DNA of 33,204 bases. Source: Chromatiales bacterium (GTDB lineage Bacteria > Pseudomonadota > Gammaproteobacteria > SZUA-152). The stretch is taken from NCBI GenBank assembly GCA_026982475.1, contig JALSHB010000017.1:1-33204 (forward strand). The letters are read 5' to 3'. Below, in pieces: positions 18,615 through 25,564 of this stretch (positions are counted from its first letter, which is position 1; every line of letters starts with the position of its first letter). The notes beneath the pieces were generated by a model. That model was not told the origin of the DNA. It made no database searches and saw only the letters and a program-made list of their open reading frames with translations. Both the position numbers and the translations under genes were made by a program.

Positions 18615-19507
18615 GAAAACACCAGCACGAGGATGCCGACGAGAAGGATGTTCAGCAGCGCCAGGGGGATGCCCAGCATCCAGCACCAACCCAACAGATC
18701 CGTTTCGCGGATACGCGGCATGTAACGGCCGGCCGCCAGCATGATGGCGGTGACCAGGAGAATCTTGATGGCGCTCCATGCCCAGGGCGGCAGCCACGGA
18801 CCCTGCCAGCCGCCAAGATAGAAGACCACCGTTGCCGCCGCCAGGGTGATGATCAACACCAGGCGGGCGAGCCTAAACACCGCCAGCCGCACGCCGGCAT
18901 ACTCGGCCTCCACGCCACCGGCCAGTTCGCCCTTCGCCGTTGGCAGGTCGAAGGGCGGCAGAAAGGCCAGCGCCATGGCGGCGACGAAAAACAGGATGAA
19001 ACCCAAGGGCTGGTAGACGATGTTCCAGACCGTTGCCTGGGAGACCACGATCTGCGTGGTCAGTAACGATTCGGCGCGCATCACCACGGCGGTGATGGGC
19101 ATGACGATGAGCATGGCATAGGCGATCAACTGACCCAGGAAGCGCCAGCCACCAATCATGGCGTAGGCGCCGTTCGGCCCCCAGCCGGCCATCAGCAGGG
19201 CCACCAGCACGTAGACCAGGGCCGCATTGATGAACAGTGCGCCGGTCGCCAGGTCCGTGATGATCAGCCCCGGCGCCAGTGGCACCACCGCCGCGGCGAG
19301 CACCGCCGAGGCCAGCAGCAGCACCGGGGCAAGCTCGAAGAACACGCGGTCGGGCTTGCGGGGTACGATGGATTCCCGCCCCAGCAGGGCGATGCCGGCC
19401 AGTAGTGGCGAGCCTAACTGGAATCGTCCAGTCATGGTCCAGCTCTCAAGGACCGCAACCAGGTAGGCGCCGAGCGCCAGTAACAGCAGTATCACTGCCG
19501 TTGTCAT
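18611..19507 (-). CDS. NuoH-like subunit of the second complex-I-like operon
   Basis: A 298-residue membrane protein of the NuoH/HyfC family, shorter than usual NuoH (about 325-350). It keeps the loop and helix FLPPFDLPTAKGELAGGVEAEYAGVRLAVF, which matches NuoH [20 protein letters not shown], though the acidic PEGE part has become PTAKGE. The first loop, normally with a GPNRVGP motif, reads GRFQLGSPLLAGIALLGRESIVPRKPDR. NuoH forms the quinone tunnel and the start of the proton path in complex I, so these changes may mean quinone is bound differently or not at all. ATGA overlap with the upstream fusion gene fixes the start. Confidence 0.88.
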   Translation of the reverse strand: MTTAVILLLLALGAYLVAVLESWTMTGRFQLGSPLLAGIALLGRESIVPRKPDRVFFELAPVLLLASAVLAAAVVPLAPGLIITDLATGALFINAALVYVLVALLMAGWGPNGAYAMIGGWRFLGQLIAYAMLIVMPITAVVMRAESLLTTQIVVSQATVWNIVYQPLGFILFFVAAMALAFLPPFDLPTAKGELAGGVEAEYAGVRLAVFRLARLVLIITLAAATVVFYLGGWQGPWLPPWAWSAIKILLVTAIMLAAGRYMPRIRETDLLGWCWMLGIPLALLNILLVGILVLVFS

Positions 19508-21321
19508 TGCTGTATCTCCCAGGGTGACAGATCCAGGGAGTTGACGGCCGTCAGGGCATCGCCCAGCGCCTGCTGCGCGGTCAGCGCCTCGACCAGGCCG
19601 AGGTGGGATGTGGAGGGTGTCTCCAGCCGGGCCGACGTGACCTGACCCCTGGTCAGGGTCAATTGCAGGCGGGCCGCGCCGCGCGGCGTTTCGACGACCG
19701 CCTCGCCGCTTGCGGAGAGATCGTGGACCGGGGGCGGGGTGGGCAAGGCCATGGCGCCTGCCGCTTCGATGAGGGCCAGGCTGTGAAGCATCTCGTCCAG
19801 TCGAACCTGCAGGCGGGCGAGGGTATCGCCTTGCCTGCGACGGGCGGCCGTGAAACCCAACAGGGTGTAGATACCGTCCACCTGGCGTGCATCGTGATCA
19901 ATGCCGGCGGCGCGCGCCACGGGGCCGCGCAAGGCCGTGTCCGCCGTCAGCCGACCGATGCCGGCGGTGCGCGATTTCAGCAGGGGTGTTCGCTGCAATT
20001 TTTTGATCAGGGAGTGGATCGCCGGTTTCAGCGCCGGGATTTGTTTCAGGTCGGCACGAAGGAACGCCAGTTGCAGTGAGGTGGCGCGTTGCCTGAGCCA
20101 GTCGAAGCCGGTCTGCTGACCAAACAGCGCCAGCCAGCCCAGGTGACTCGTGACCCGCTCCCGTTCGAGGGCGGCGGCGCGCGCGCAGGCCTCGTCGACA
20201 GACAGGTTCATGCCGGCGGCCTTTTCCAGCGCCTGGCAGGCCAGCCATCCATAGGCCACCGGGGCCAGCGGGTCCAGACCGGTCAGCCGTTCGACGAACG
20301 CCGTCGTCCCCATGGGTAAAGCCCGAAGAAAATCCCCGTTTTTCGTTAGAGAGCGGGCGTTGCAGCCGGCCACCGTGTCGCCATCGAGTGTCAGCATCAA
20401 CAGCAGCCCAGCGGGCAGGCCGGGGAAAAACGGCCCGAAGGGAGCGTCGATCCAGTCCATCGGCAGGTCATCGCCACTGCGCGGCAGATCCCGGGTGACC
20501 TCGACCATGGACATGAAGGTCATGGCGTCATGGTCCATGGCGCTGTGATCCATGCCGGCATGTGCAGGTTGGTGCGCCGTCTCCGCCGTTGTTTCACGCG
20601 GCTCCAGATTCATGCCGCACTTGGGGCAGGAGCCGGGTTCGTTCCGCACGACCTCGGGATGCATGGGGCAGGTGTATTCGATGCCTGTATCATGCGCCTC
20701 TGTCGAATGAGTGCTTTTGCCATGCGTCAAAGCCATCGGCATGTCTGTACCGGTGCCTGACGGTGGGTGGGTCCCTTGTGCATGCCCTCTGTCGGCCTGT
20801 GCCTCACGCGGAACCAGGTTCATCCCGCACTTGGGGCAGGCGCCGGGTTCGTCACGCACGACTTCGGGGTGCATGGGGCAGGTATATTCGATACGAACTT
20901 GCAACACCGGCGCGTCGAAGTCGGCGATGTCCGGACGAAAGGCACCCTTAGCAAAGGCATGGCGTAACTGCTGCACACCGTCGAGCAGAGCCTGCTGGGA
21001 AAGTCCTGTGGCGACATCCGCGGTGGGCAGCGGTGGCAGGGCTTCCGCGCCCAGGGTGAATATTGCTCGTGGGCGCATCATCTGGGCATAAACAACCGCC
21101 GCGGCGTCGCGCAGCGCCGGGGGCAATGTGCCCACCACCAGCAGTACACTGGCATGGCGTGGACTGGCAACCGGTTGCAGTCCGGCCGCTTCTATATCCA
21201 GCCCATGGGCGCGTGCAATGTCGCTGCCGGGAATGACAAAGGTACCGAGGTCATGGGCCATCGCTGCCGCAATCAGTCGCCGCAGTCCGGTGTGCTTTCC
21301 CTGTCGGGCGCCGGTGATCAT
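19504..21321 (-). CDS. NuoB-like / two heavy-metal-binding domains / NuoD-like fusion protein
   Basis: A 605-residue soluble protein from ATG 21321 (MITGARQGKHTGL), with GGAG 8 bases upstream, 13 bases after the nuoA-like gene. Residues 1-130 are NuoB/HyfI-like (ASPRHASVLLVVGTLPPALRDA at 52-73; YAQMMRPRAIFTLGA) but have no cysteine, so cluster N2 is impossible. Residues 145-171 and 215-241 are two HMBD domains (YTCPMHPEVV...CPKCGMNL). The linkers are His/Met/Asp-rich, including MDHSAMDHDAM at 257-267. Residues 272-605 are NuoD/hydrogenase-large-subunit-like (FGPFFPGLPAGLLLMLTLDGD at 295-315; ERERVTSHLGWLALFG at 386-401; GDTLARLQVRLDEMLHSLALIEAAG). It has no CxxC, so no NiFe site, and the family GPxHPxxHG quinone His is replaced (Ala304). 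NuoC is absent. It probably forms the connecting module on the membrane arm. Confidence 0.88.
   Translation of the reverse strand: MITGARQGKHTGLRRLIAAAMAHDLGTFVIPGSDIARAHGLDIEAAGLQPVASPRHASVLLVVGTLPPALRDAAAVVYAQMMRPRAIFTLGAEALPPLPTADVATGLSQQALLDGVQQLRHAFAKGAFRPDIADFDAPVLQVRIEYTCPMHPEVVRDEPGACPKCGMNLVPREAQADRGHAQGTHPPSGTGTDMPMALTHGKSTHSTEAHDTGIEYTCPMHPEVVRNEPGSCPKCGMNLEPRETTAETAHQPAHAGMDHSAMDHDAMTFMSMVEVTRDLPRSGDDLPMDWIDAPFGPFFPGLPAGLLLMLTLDGDTVAGCNARSLTKNGDFLRALPMGTTAFVERLTGLDPLAPVAYGWLACQALEKAAGMNLSVDEACARAAALERERVTSHLGWLALFGQQTGFDWLRQRATSLQLAFLRADLKQIPALKPAIHSLIKKLQRTPLLKSRTAGIGRLTADTALRGPVARAAGIDHDARQVDGIYTLLGFTAARRRQGDTLARLQVRLDEMLHSLALIEAAGAMALPTPPPVHDLSASGEAVVETPRGAARLQLTLTRGQVTSARLETPSTSHLGLVEALTAQQALGDALTAVNSLDLSPWEIQQ
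20595..20892. repeat. Internal duplication encoding the two heavy-metal-binding domains
   Basis: The 88-base segments 20595-20682 and 20805-20892 are direct repeats, 210 bases apart and in frame, with 78 of 88 bases identical by my count. Each encodes one CPMHPE...CPKCGM domain of the fusion protein. The high identity, compared with the diverged linkers between them, points to a fairly recent duplication or gene conversion. Confidence 0.85.
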
Positions 21322-21334
21322 TCGTCGTCTCCGT

Positions 21335-21697
21335 TCATTGCCTGCGCAGAGCGCCCTGGCTCCAGCCATACAACAAGCCCAGAAACAAAATGGCGAGAAA
21401 GACGCCCATGTCGAGTAAGGCAACCAGCCCCACCTGCTTGTATACCACCGCCCAGGGATACATGTAGGCCATTTCCATATCGAAGGCCAGGAACAACAAT
21501 GCATAGCCATAGTAGCGCGCGTGGTAACGCACCCACACCGGGTCGCGTGATAGCTGGCCCGCGCTTGCGGGTACATCCTTGGCGGATTCCTGGCGCGTCC
21601 TGGCGATGGCGCGGGCAAGTGCATACAGGCTGAGGACAAACCCCAGTGTGCCCGTGATCAGGCCCAGCAGCAGTCCATATTGTGCCAATGTGCTCAT
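21335..21697 (-). CDS. NuoA-like subunit of the second complex-I-like operon
   Basis: A 120-residue, three-helix membrane protein (ND3/NuoA family). The conserved block FLAFDMEMAYMYPWAVVY is present, with the buried acidic residues, followed by VFLAILFLGLLYGWSQGALR, close to the usual VFLLILLVGLIYAWRKGAL. The normal YECG loop between helices 1 and 2, which carries a conserved Cys near the quinone site, is replaced (SAGQLSRDPVWVRYHARYY), and the protein has no cysteine. ATG 21697 (MSTLAQYG) has AGGA 9 bases upstream; TTG 21703 is an alternative. It follows the flavoprotein gene by 24 bases. Confidence 0.9.
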   Translation of the reverse strand: MSTLAQYGLLLGLITGTLGFVLSLYALARAIARTRQESAKDVPASAGQLSRDPVWVRYHARYYGYALLFLAFDMEMAYMYPWAVVYKQVGLVALLDMGVFLAILFLGLLYGWSQGALRRQ

Positions 21698-21721
21698 TTC
21701 CAATCCTCGTGGCAGGGCAGG

Positions 21722-22906
21722 CTACAGATGACGTAAATAGAACAGGTACAAGCGCTCAAACATATCCTTGACTTGAACGAGCCTGCGCGAGTGACGCGGG
21801 AAGATGTTCCAGAACGGAGGTCGGTCATCGCTGGCGGCATGCAGCCACATCGCATCGTCTTCCATGTTGAGAATACAGGAAAGCTCAAAACGATAGGTGT
21901 GCACAGGTTCATTTCCCTTCAACACAAGCCGCATGTTCCTGGCGGCCGCCTGCGCGCGTAATTGCGCCATATGTGCTTGATGTGGTACCCAGGGCGGTGG
22001 ATTTTCATGATTGCTGCAGTCACCGGCGGCGAAAACCTTGTCCAGTCCCTTTACGCGACCATACTTGTCGACCTCGATGTGGCCGCCAACGGAAACCGGC
22101 AGACAGGATTCGCCCACCCATTCCGGCGCCTTGATGCCGGATGTAAACAGGACCAGATCCGCCTCGCGGAAAGCGCCGTCTGCATCGATCATGCCGCCCT
22201 TGACGAACTCAGCCGGTTTGTAGCCATAGTCGAGAATGATGCCGCGCTCCAGCAGTCTGTCGGTGATGGCGCCAGTCTCTCCGGGTTCTATGTCTGGGGA
22301 AAAAAGATGGATCTCAAATTTGTCCCTCAGGCCCCTTTTCTTCAGTGCATAGTCGAGCAGGCAGGCGCACTCATACATTTGTCCGCCGCGGCCGGCGACG
22401 AAGCCATCGCGCTTGTTGAGCTCGAAACCTACATAGATGATGCCTGCCTGCAACGCGTCCAGTCTTTGCATAAAGGCAACCATATCGTCGGGCCCGGAAC
22501 AGGGTGAAAAGGTATGAATGCCTGTGCCTGGAATATCGTCGATCCTGAAGGCAGGGCCAGTGCCTATGAACAGGGCGTCGTTGGTGAAACGGCCCTGGGT
22601 CGTCAGCACGGTTCTTCCACCATCCTGAATGTCGATGACCTGATCGTCCACAAAGCGGATGTTTCTTCGCCACAGCCATGGGCGTATATCCAGCGTAATG
22701 GCATCCTTGGTTTTCTTGCCGATGATGAATTCGGGTATGGCGGGAAAATAGGTGAACTGACCATTGCCGATCAAGGTGATGTCATAGCGCGAATAGAGCC
22801 GGCGAAGAAAAAAGGCAATGACAGGAAACGCAGGTAAAGAGAGGAAATAGCCGACAAAAAACAGGGAGGCAAAGCCATTACCGATGATGACGATCCTCTT
22901 CTTCAT
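21722..22906 (-). CDS. NDH-2 / sulfide:quinone reductase-like FAD-dependent oxidoreductase
   Basis: A 394-residue two-dinucleotide-fold flavoprotein. The FAD-binding motif IVIIGNGFAS is at residues 5-14, a second GTGPAF follows FTNDALF, and DKVFAAGDCSNHENPPPWVPHQAHMAQ is the FAD-pyrophosphate block of the NDH-2/SQR superfamily. The C-terminal FERLYLFYLRHL is amphipathic and could sit on the membrane. Four cysteines (CSGPDD, YECACLL, ESCLP) do not clearly match the SQR catalytic set, so I favour an NDH-2-like NAD(P)H dehydrogenase. ATG 22906 (MKKRIV) is preferred; GTG 22915 is possible. As first gene of the nuo-like operon it may supply electrons to quinone or to the complex. Confidence 0.8.
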   Translation of the reverse strand: MKKRIVIIGNGFASLFFVGYFLSLPAFPVIAFFLRRLYSRYDITLIGNGQFTYFPAIPEFIIGKKTKDAITLDIRPWLWRRNIRFVDDQVIDIQDGGRTVLTTQGRFTNDALFIGTGPAFRIDDIPGTGIHTFSPCSGPDDMVAFMQRLDALQAGIIYVGFELNKRDGFVAGRGGQMYECACLLDYALKKRGLRDKFEIHLFSPDIEPGETGAITDRLLERGIILDYGYKPAEFVKGGMIDADGAFREADLVLFTSGIKAPEWVGESCLPVSVGGHIEVDKYGRVKGLDKVFAAGDCSNHENPPPWVPHQAHMAQLRAQAAARNMRLVLKGNEPVHTYRFELSCILNMEDDAMWLHAASDDRPPFWNIFPRHSRRLVQVKDMFERLYLFYLRHL

Positions 22907-23377
22907 GACACCCACTTATTGGTTGTTGTTTTTGAGCTTCTCGCCAGGCCGTCGAATGACGAGGCTCCATCAGTATACTGCACAAACCGAGGAAGAAAAT
23001 ATCCTTTCTCATTTGTCCGGGTCGTCGGTTTCCACATCTTATATACGTGACCAGTACCCTGCTTCAACCCATGGGTTGGTCAGGGGTTCGGCATGCAGGA
23101 TTGCGGCATGGCAAGGATATAAACACTGCGGGCCAGTTACGTGAATTTTCCATCCCTTGTGCTAGTGAACTATCCTCATGAATGATCCGATGCTTGGATG
23201 ATCGGGTTCGGACGTTGATCATGTCGTCCCTGCCGGAAATATGGATGTGGAAGAAGTCGTGACGGAGGGAAGGGTGCGTATCACCTACAACCATGTCCAT
23301 GAAGAAAGTCATTGACCTGTGTGCAGCACCCAGGGTCTATGCTTAGGACATACCAATTGGATCAAGGGCTATAGAAC
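22907..23377. other. 471-base intergenic region between the nuo-like operon and merR
   Basis: Regulatory region between the divergent nuo-like operon (-) and the merR cluster (+). I see a perfect 10-base palindrome CAGTATACTG at 22971-22980, which contains a TATACT in the direction of the flavoprotein gene but has no good -35 partner. I also see the MerR-type promoter at 23312-23343. The remaining 300 bases hold no recognisable gene or RNA. An 82-codon open frame on the minus strand (23064-23312) has no family resemblance and no ribosome binding site that I can see. Confidence 0.6.
23312..23343 (+). promoter_or_regulatory. MerR-type promoter and operator for the merR cluster
   Basis: The -35 TTGACC (23312-23317) and -10 TATGCT (23338-23343) are separated by 20 bases, the overlong spacing typical of promoters that MerR proteins activate by untwisting. 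The spacer region holds a 19-base dyad, CCTGTGTGCAGCACCCAGG (23316-23334), where 8 of 9 base pairs are symmetric about 23325. It lies 35 bases before merR, so the regulator and downstream genes are probably controlled by merR itself. Confidence 0.78.
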
Positions 23378-23782
23378 ATGTTAACCGTCAGTGAATTGTC
23401 AAAGGTGGCGCAAACGACACCAGACTCCATTCGCCATTATGTGCGCATTGGCCTGCTGAATCCCTCGCGTAATCCTGACAATGGCTATAAGCTCTTTAAC
23501 AGCAATGATGTTAAAAAGGTTAAGTTCATCTGTCGGGCCAAGGGGCTTGGGTTCACGTTGCACGATATACAGATCATCTTTGATCACAGCAGTGTGGGTG
23601 AATCACCTTGCCCAATCGTACGCCGGATTATTCAACAGCGTATCAATGAGAACAGGGACAGGCTGGTCGAGTTGAACCGATTGCAGCAACGCATGGACGA
23701 GGCGCTGGAAAAATGGAAATCAATGCCGGATGGTGAACCCGATGGAGATGCAATCTGTTATCTGATTGAGTCGACGAATTGA
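23378..23782 (+). CDS. MerR-family metal-responsive transcriptional regulator
   Basis: A 134-residue dimeric DNA-binding protein. The N-terminal winged helix-turn-helix reads MLTVSELSKVAQTTPDSIRHYVRIGLL, followed by the family KLFNSNDVKKVKFICRAKGLGFTL. A long dimerisation helix (81-114) and a short C-terminal metal loop follow. Cysteines are at 52, 78 and 127. C78 matches the helix-5 Cys of the divalent-metal sensors (MerR, ZntR, CadR, PbrR), while CueR-type Cu(I) sensors use two loop cysteines; only one loop Cys is visible here. The inducing metal is therefore uncertain. Its own promoter carries a MerR-type operator. The downstream YHS genes follow in the same direction. Confidence 0.9.
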   Translation: MLTVSELSKVAQTTPDSIRHYVRIGLLNPSRNPDNGYKLFNSNDVKKVKFICRAKGLGFTLHDIQIIFDHSSVGESPCPIVRRIIQQRINENRDRLVELNRLQQRMDEALEKWKSMPDGEPDGDAICYLIESTN

Positions 23783-23859
23783 CGAATGAGATCCACCTTT
23801 CCTCGCGGTAGCAGCTGAGGGAGGATCCTGTGAAACACGACTGGAAAAGGAGAATGATC

Positions 23860-24114
23860 ATGAAAACGGACCCGGTATGTGGCATGCATGTCAGTGAGGA
23901 CTCTGAGTTCAGCACGGAATATGCAGGCAAAAGGCACTATTTTTGCAGTGAAAGCTGCCTGAACAAATTCCTTGCCGAACCAGGACAGTTTGTTTCCGAG
24001 GGAGAAGGTGATGAGACGACAATATACACCTGTCCCATGCACCCGGAGGTCAGAGAGAAAGGGCCTGGCCGTTGCCCAAAATGTGGTATGTATCTGGAGC
24101 CACTTGCCTCATAG
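23860..24114 (+). CDS. YHS domain plus heavy-metal-binding domain protein
   Basis: An 84-residue soluble protein of two small metal-binding units. Residues 3-42 are a YHS domain (DPVCGMHV...YFCSESCLNKFLAEP). Residues 56-82 are an HMBD unit (YTCPMHPEVREKGPGRCPKCGMYLEP). These units also occur at the ends of P-type metal ATPases and in CusB-type proteins, so a free form is probably a metal carrier or buffer. ATG 23860 is chosen because AAGGAG lies 7 bases upstream; GTG 23830 and ATG 23854 are in frame but have poor spacing. The HMBD closely matches the two in the NuoB/NuoD-like fusion. Confidence 0.88.
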   Translation: MKTDPVCGMHVSEDSEFSTEYAGKRHYFCSESCLNKFLAEPGQFVSEGEGDETTIYTCPMHPEVREKGPGRCPKCGMYLEPLAS

Positions 24115-24141
24115 TGCTTGCTGGTTGAAGAGGATTGGTTG

Positions 24142-24816
24142 ATGCAGGATGGAACGGAATATGCCTATGGCATGTGGGTGGTAGCTGCCTTCAATGCCGG
24201 AATTTTCCTCTTTTTCATGTTGAGTTTCCTCAAGCCGCGAGGCAGCGAGGAATGGCGCAGCATGGGAGTGGTGGTCGCCTTTCTGGTGGCCCTGTTTAGC
24301 GAAATGTATGGTTTTCCCTTGACCATCTATCTGTTGAGTGGCTGGCTGGGTGATGCATATCCAGTCCTGCAACCCTTCAGCCACAAATTCGGCCACCTCT
24401 GGGTGGTGGTGTTCGGCGGTTCAACCCTGGCCTGGGCGTTGGTCATGGGGTTGAGTCTGGTATTGATGCTTATGGGTTACACCTTGCTTTCAAAAGGCTG
24501 GACGCAGATTCATGCCGCTCGTGGCGGCCTGGTCACCGATGGCATCTATGCCTATGTTCGTCATCCACAGTACACGGGCCTGTTCCTTGTCATCATCGGC
24601 TTTCTGGTGCAGTGGCCCACACTGCTCACGGTATTGATGGCGCCGATTATGCTCTATGCCTACGTGCGCCTGGCGCGCAACGAAGAGCGGCGCGCCAAGG
24701 CGGAGTTTGGCGAAGAATACAACGACTATGTGCGCAAGACCCCGGCATTTTTTCCGCCTCGCAATCAATGGAAGGCGTTTCTCACCGTGCAGGTACGTGA
24801 CGAAGAGGTACCGTAG
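24142..24816 (+). CDS. Isoprenylcysteine carboxyl methyltransferase (ICMT) family membrane protein
   Basis: A 224-residue membrane protein with about five helices. The C-terminal half has the ICMT/PEMT-like SAM-binding signature: GIYAYVRHPQYTGLFLVIIGF, then RLARNEERRAKAEFGEEYNDYVRKTPAFFPP. Bacterial members methylate small or lipid-like substrates, usually unknown; a Cys-carboxyl substrate is not implied. ATG 24142 is chosen since AAGAGGA lies 9-15 bases upstream; a TTG at 24118 has no such site. It sits between two YHS genes in the MerR-controlled cluster, a pairing seen in other metal-resistance islands. Confidence 0.85.
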   Translation: MQDGTEYAYGMWVVAAFNAGIFLFFMLSFLKPRGSEEWRSMGVVVAFLVALFSEMYGFPLTIYLLSGWLGDAYPVLQPFSHKFGHLWVVVFGGSTLAWALVMGLSLVLMLMGYTLLSKGWTQIHAARGGLVTDGIYAYVRHPQYTGLFLVIIGFLVQWPTLLTVLMAPIMLYAYVRLARNEERRAKAEFGEEYNDYVRKTPAFFPPRNQWKAFLTVQVRDEEVP

Positions 24817-24875
24817 CTGATGTTATCGGCAGCAATATAGGGTTGCCGGGTCAATGACAGACCAGGAGAAGAGAT

Positions 24876-25166
24876 ATGGAAGGCTTGGGTTCGCTGTTGC
24901 TGTTCGCCGCTTTCATTTACCTCATGATGCGCTTTGGCTGTGGTGCGCACATGGTGCACGGCCATGGACGTCATGCTCATGGCAGCAGCACAGAAAAATA
25001 CATCGACCCGGTCTGTGATATGGAAGTCGATACCGAACAGGGCTATGGCAAGATGCATCAGGGGACGCTGTATCGCTTTTGCAGCAAGAACTGCCTCGAC
25101 AAGTTCGATGCCGACCCTGAACGTTATCTCAATAAAGAAAAGGAGTTGGATCATGACAACAGGTGA
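24876..25166 (+). CDS. Membrane-anchored YHS domain protein with His-rich linker
   Basis: A 96-residue protein. Residues 4-20 form one hydrophobic helix (GSLLLFAAFIYLMMRFG). A histidine-rich stretch HMVHGHGRHAHG follows at 25-36. Residues 43-86 form a YHS domain (YIDPVCDMEV...YRFCSKNCLDKFDADPERYL) with three Cys likely to bind metal. AGGAGAAGAGAT before ATG 24876 supports the start. The end overlaps the next gene by 14 bases. Together with the preceding YHS-HMBD protein it suggests handling of a soft metal at the membrane. Confidence 0.88.
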   Translation: MEGLGSLLLFAAFIYLMMRFGCGAHMVHGHGRHAHGSSTEKYIDPVCDMEVDTEQGYGKMHQGTLYRFCSKNCLDKFDADPERYLNKEKELDHDNR

Positions 25167-25452
25167 GCGTCGCAGACAGGGGATTTCATTGCTCGGCGTT
25201 GGTCATGCCACCAGCCTTACCCTGGCGATCAGTTTTGCGTTATGTGTTGCGTTCGATTTCTTCCTTCCCGACCTCGCCATGTACCAAGCATGGCAAACGC
25301 TTTTGCCCGGTTTCGAGTGGCTCAGCTGGAAAAGCTTTTTTCTCGGGTTGTTGGAGGCCTATGGTTACGGTTGGTATTTCGCCCTTCTCTGGGTGCCGAT
25401 CTACAACGTTGTTACATTGCGGGGTGGAAAGGAGAAACGCCGCCATGGATGA
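25153..25452 (+). CDS. DUF5676-type small membrane protein
   Basis: A 99-residue protein with two hydrophobic segments (LTLAISFALCVAFDFFLP and YGWYFALLWVPIYNVV). It resembles DUF5676 proteins, which recur next to YHS, ICMT and metal-efflux genes and have no known biochemical role. AAGGAG 8 bases before ATG 25153 supports this start, which lies within the last codons of the YHS gene; the longer open frame upstream is a shadow of that gene. Confidence 0.75.
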   Translation: MTTGERRRQGISLLGVGHATSLTLAISFALCVAFDFFLPDLAMYQAWQTLLPGFEWLSWKSFFLGLLEAYGYGWYFALLWVPIYNVVTLRGGKEKRRHG

Positions 25453-25520
25453 CGCCCGAGTATTGTGATTGGTTTCTGCAAGAAAAAAGTCCGGAACAAC
25501 ATGCGCCATGGCACCATTGA
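25449..25520 (+). CDS. Possible 23-residue peptide coupled to the DUF5676 gene
   Basis: ATG 25449 overlaps the DUF5676 stop as ATGA and encodes MTPEYCDWFLQEKSPEQHAPWHH. The peptide is rich in aromatic residues with one Cys and three His. The GGAG upstream is about 15 bases away, a poor distance. It may be chance; the overlap and composition are the only support. Confidence 0.22.
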   Translation: MTPEYCDWFLQEKSPEQHAPWHH

Positions 25521-25564
25521 GGCCGTGTACATAAGGCGCTTGTTGATTCCGATGGGAGAGAAAG

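Noticed and set aside
13004-19507. Hydrogenase-4 or Mrp antiporter operon
   Set aside because: Separate J-, K-, A- and H-like genes and a NuoD-like domain exclude Mrp. The NiFe cysteines of a hydrogenase large subunit are missing, so it is not a working hydrogenase.
21322-21639. Upstream extension of the fusion gene (106 more codons in frame)
   Set aside because: This part lies entirely across the nuoA-like gene in another frame, has no family resemblance, and ATG 21321 has its own ribosome binding site.
22971-22980. Promoter of the nuo-like operon at the CAGTATACTG palindrome
   Set aside because: TATACT is a fair -10, but no -35 element is found at 16-20 bases, so I kept it only as a note.
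23064-23312. 82-codon minus-strand open frame in the merR intergenic region
   Set aside because: I see no recognisable domain or ribosome binding site, and it runs into the MerR promoter.
18611-25452. Firm assignment of copper as the metal
   Set aside because: HMBD and Met/His motifs fit copper or silver, but the MerR protein has a Cys at 78 like divalent-metal sensors. The evidence conflicts.
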